A stretch of 7,010 bases of DNA from an uncultured Achromobacter sp. (GTDB taxonomy: Bacteria; Pseudomonadota; Gammaproteobacteria; Burkholderiales; Burkholderiaceae_B). Under the pieces are notes generated by a model. It had not been told where the DNA came from, made no database searches, and worked only from the letters and a program-made list of their open reading frames with translations. The stretch's first letter is position 1, and every line of letters begins with the position of its first letter. The position numbers and the translations under genes are program-made. Positions 5,717-7,010 of the stretch are shown one piece after another. Location: NCBI GenBank assembly GCA_913775005.1, contig CAJYKY010000172.1, forward strand, positions 1 through 7,010. Direction: 5' to 3'.

Positions 5717-6466
5717 ATGACGCTACCCACCTGGCTGCAAGCCGTCATGCCCGATTGGCTGCTGGCGCAGATCGGGTCCTGGACCGTGCCGGCCTGGGTG
5801 CAGCTGATGGCCGATTCGTTCTGGCCCTTGCTGCACGCCGGCCTGGTCTTCACCGCTCCCCTTACGCTGATGTCGTTTGCGCTGGGTTTGGCGCTGGCCT
5901 TTGTGGTGGCGCTGATCCGGCTGTTCGGCCCCGCGCCGCTGGTGGCATTGGTGCGTTTCTATGTGTGGCTGATTCGCGGCACGCCCTTGCTGGTGCAGCT
6001 GTTCGTGATCTTCTACGGCCTGCCCAGCGTGGGCATCGTGCTGGATCCGTTGCCTGCCGCGCTGATCGGCTTCACGCTGAACGTGGGCGCGTACAACTCG
6101 GAAGTGATCCGCGGCGCCATCGAATCCATCACCAAGGGTCAATGGGAAGCGGCGTATTCGCTCAGCATGACGCGCGCCCAGGCGCTGCGGCGCACGATCC
6201 TGCCGCAGGCGGCGCGCGTGGCGGTGCCGCCGCTGTCGAACTCGTTCATTGCACTGGTCAAGGACACGTCGCTGGCGGCGGTGCTGACCGTGCCCGAAAT
6301 CTTCCAGGCCGCGCAGCGTATCGCCGCAGTCACTTATGAACCGCTGATTCTCTATACCGAGGCCGCGCTGATCTATCTGGTGTTCAGCTCGGTGCTGTCC
6401 GCCGCGCAGGTGCGGCTGGAGAAGCGCTTTGGCCAGCACGCCGTGTTTTCCGAGAAGAGCCGATGA
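5717..6466 (+). CDS. Amino acid ABC transporter permease (TcyL/YecS-like)
   Basis: Inner-membrane channel subunit, probably a homodimer, for the importer encoded around it. The 249 residues include a GTPLLVQLFVIFYGLP segment (88-103), LNVGAYNSEVIRGAI (121-135) and the ATPase-contacting EAA loop starting at E144, continuing ILPQAARVAVPPLSNSFIAL (161-180) and VKDTSLAAVLTVPEIF. These match YecS of E. coli closely as recalled. Two oddities: the conserved EAA-loop glycine is S150 (AGC), and the protein has about 27 extra N-terminal residues compared with YecS. The ATG at 5807 (M31) would remove most of that extension. The chosen start is 15 bases after the binding-protein stop but has a poor Shine-Dalgarno, so it may rely on translational coupling. 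The stop overlaps the ATPase start by four bases. Confidence 0.92.
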   Translation: MTLPTWLQAVMPDWLLAQIGSWTVPAWVQLMADSFWPLLHAGLVFTAPLTLMSFALGLALAFVVALIRLFGPAPLVALVRFYVWLIRGTPLLVQLFVIFYGLPSVGIVLDPLPAALIGFTLNVGAYNSEVIRGAIESITKGQWEAAYSLSMTRAQALRRTILPQAARVAVPPLSNSFIALVKDTSLAAVLTVPEIFQAAQRIAAVTYEPLILYTEAALIYLVFSSVLSAAQVRLEKRFGQHAVFSEKSR

Positions 6467-7010
6467 TCCGCCTGCAAAAAATCGAAAAGTCCTTTGGCGG
6501 CAATCCGGTGCTGAAAGAGGTGGACGTCAGCATCGCCGAAGGCAGCGTCACCGCGTTGATCGGCCCGTCGGGCAGTGGCAAGAGTACGCTCTTGCGCTGC
6601 GTGAATCTGCTGGAAGTGCCGGATCGCGGCACGCTTGCCATCGGACCGGAAACCGTCACGTTCGAGCCGGGCGGCAAGCTGTCTCGCGATCAGGTGCAGC
6701 GCGTGCGCAAGCAGACCGGCATGGTGTTCCAGAACTTCCAGCTGTTTCCGCATCAGACGGTGATCGGCAACGTGATGGAAGGCCTGCTGACCGTGCAGAA
6801 GTGGCCGCTGGATCGCGCCCGCGCGCGCGCCGAGGAATTGCTGAAGAAGGTGGGCATGGCCGAAAAGGCCGACGCCTGGCCCGCCCAGCTTTCCGGCGGG
6901 CAGCAGCAGCGCGTGGCCATCGCCCGCGCCTTGGCGCCCGCGCCGCGCGTGCTGCTGTGCGACGAACCGACCTCCGCGCTGGACCCGGGCCTGGCGGCCG
7001 AAGTGGTGGA
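6463..7010 (+). CDS. Amino acid ABC transporter ATPase (TcyN/YecC-like), 3' end cut off by window
   Basis: Cytoplasmic ATPase that drives the importer by binding the permease EAA loops. The ATG overlaps the permease stop as ATGA (6463-6466), a translational-coupling arrangement. 182 codons are visible without a stop; family members are about 240-260 residues. Walker A GPSGSGKST is at 34-42, Q-loop Q90 in VFQNFQLFPH, ABC signature LSGGQQQR at 143-150, Walker B VLLCDEP at 163-169 with catalytic E168, and D-loop SALD at 171-174. The switch histidine and C-terminus lie beyond the window. All visible catalytic motifs are intact. The FPHQTV and NLLEVPDRGT segments fit the polar amino acid transport class. 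Confidence 0.95.
   Translation, partial: MIRLQKIEKSFGGNPVLKEVDVSIAEGSVTALIGPSGSGKSTLLRCVNLLEVPDRGTLAIGPETVTFEPGGKLSRDQVQRVRKQTGMVFQNFQLFPHQTVIGNVMEGLLTVQKWPLDRARARAEELLKKVGMAEKADAWPAQLSGGQQQRVAIARALAPAPRVLLCDEPTSALDPGLAAEVV

Noticed and set aside
5723..6439. 238-codon minus-strand open frame opposite the ABC permease
   Set aside because: Arg/Gln/His-rich with no domain and no ribosome-binding context; an antisense artefact of high GC content.

Overview
The window reads as ordinary chromosomal metabolism and transport DNA from a GC-rich betaproteobacterium. Codon use, the GC-rich third positions and the gene content resemble Bordetella/Achromobacter-type Burkholderiales (Alcaligenaceae). That placement is inferred from general familiarity, not from a database match. 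Seven protein-coding genes fill almost the whole window and two of them run off its ends. No RNA gene, insertion sequence, prophage, CRISPR array or origin is visible, and no gene-free stretch exceeds about 220 bases.

Left part (1-2884): a kynurenine-catabolism locus. An amino acid permease (partial, minus strand) lies 66 bases downstream of kynU (kynureninase, minus strand). A divergent Lrp/AsnC regulator (kynR-like, plus strand) sits on the other side of kynU. The 140-base kynU/kynR intergenic region carries three ATTGCA copies at roughly helical spacing, one overlapping a plausible kynU -35 element. The picture is a regulator controlling kynU, and probably the permease, by binding between the divergent genes.

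Middle part (2897-4700): two minus-strand genes. One encodes a PAQR/hemolysin-III-type membrane protein (trhA/yqfA family), convergent with the regulator. Upstream of it is a P1-family (S58, DmpA/BapA/NylC-like) N-terminal-nucleophile peptidase. Its best-supported start is a GTG at 4700, which gives a twin-arginine export signal at the very N-terminus.

Right part (4701-7010): a 218-base divergent control region with a strong inverted repeat and an AT-rich block containing direct repeats. A polar amino acid ABC importer follows on the plus strand: periplasmic binding protein, permease, then ATPase (partial at the window edge). All three resemble the E. coli cystine system FliY/TcyJ, YecS/TcyL and YecC/TcyN. 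The predicted exported peptidase and the importer are divergent neighbours and may cooperate, with peptide or amide cleavage outside the cytoplasm followed by amino acid uptake; this is inference.

Nothing here looks like a wholly new system. The points most worth checking are the regulatory DNA in the two divergent regions, the peptidase start and nucleophile context, and a glycine-to-serine change in the permease EAA loop.
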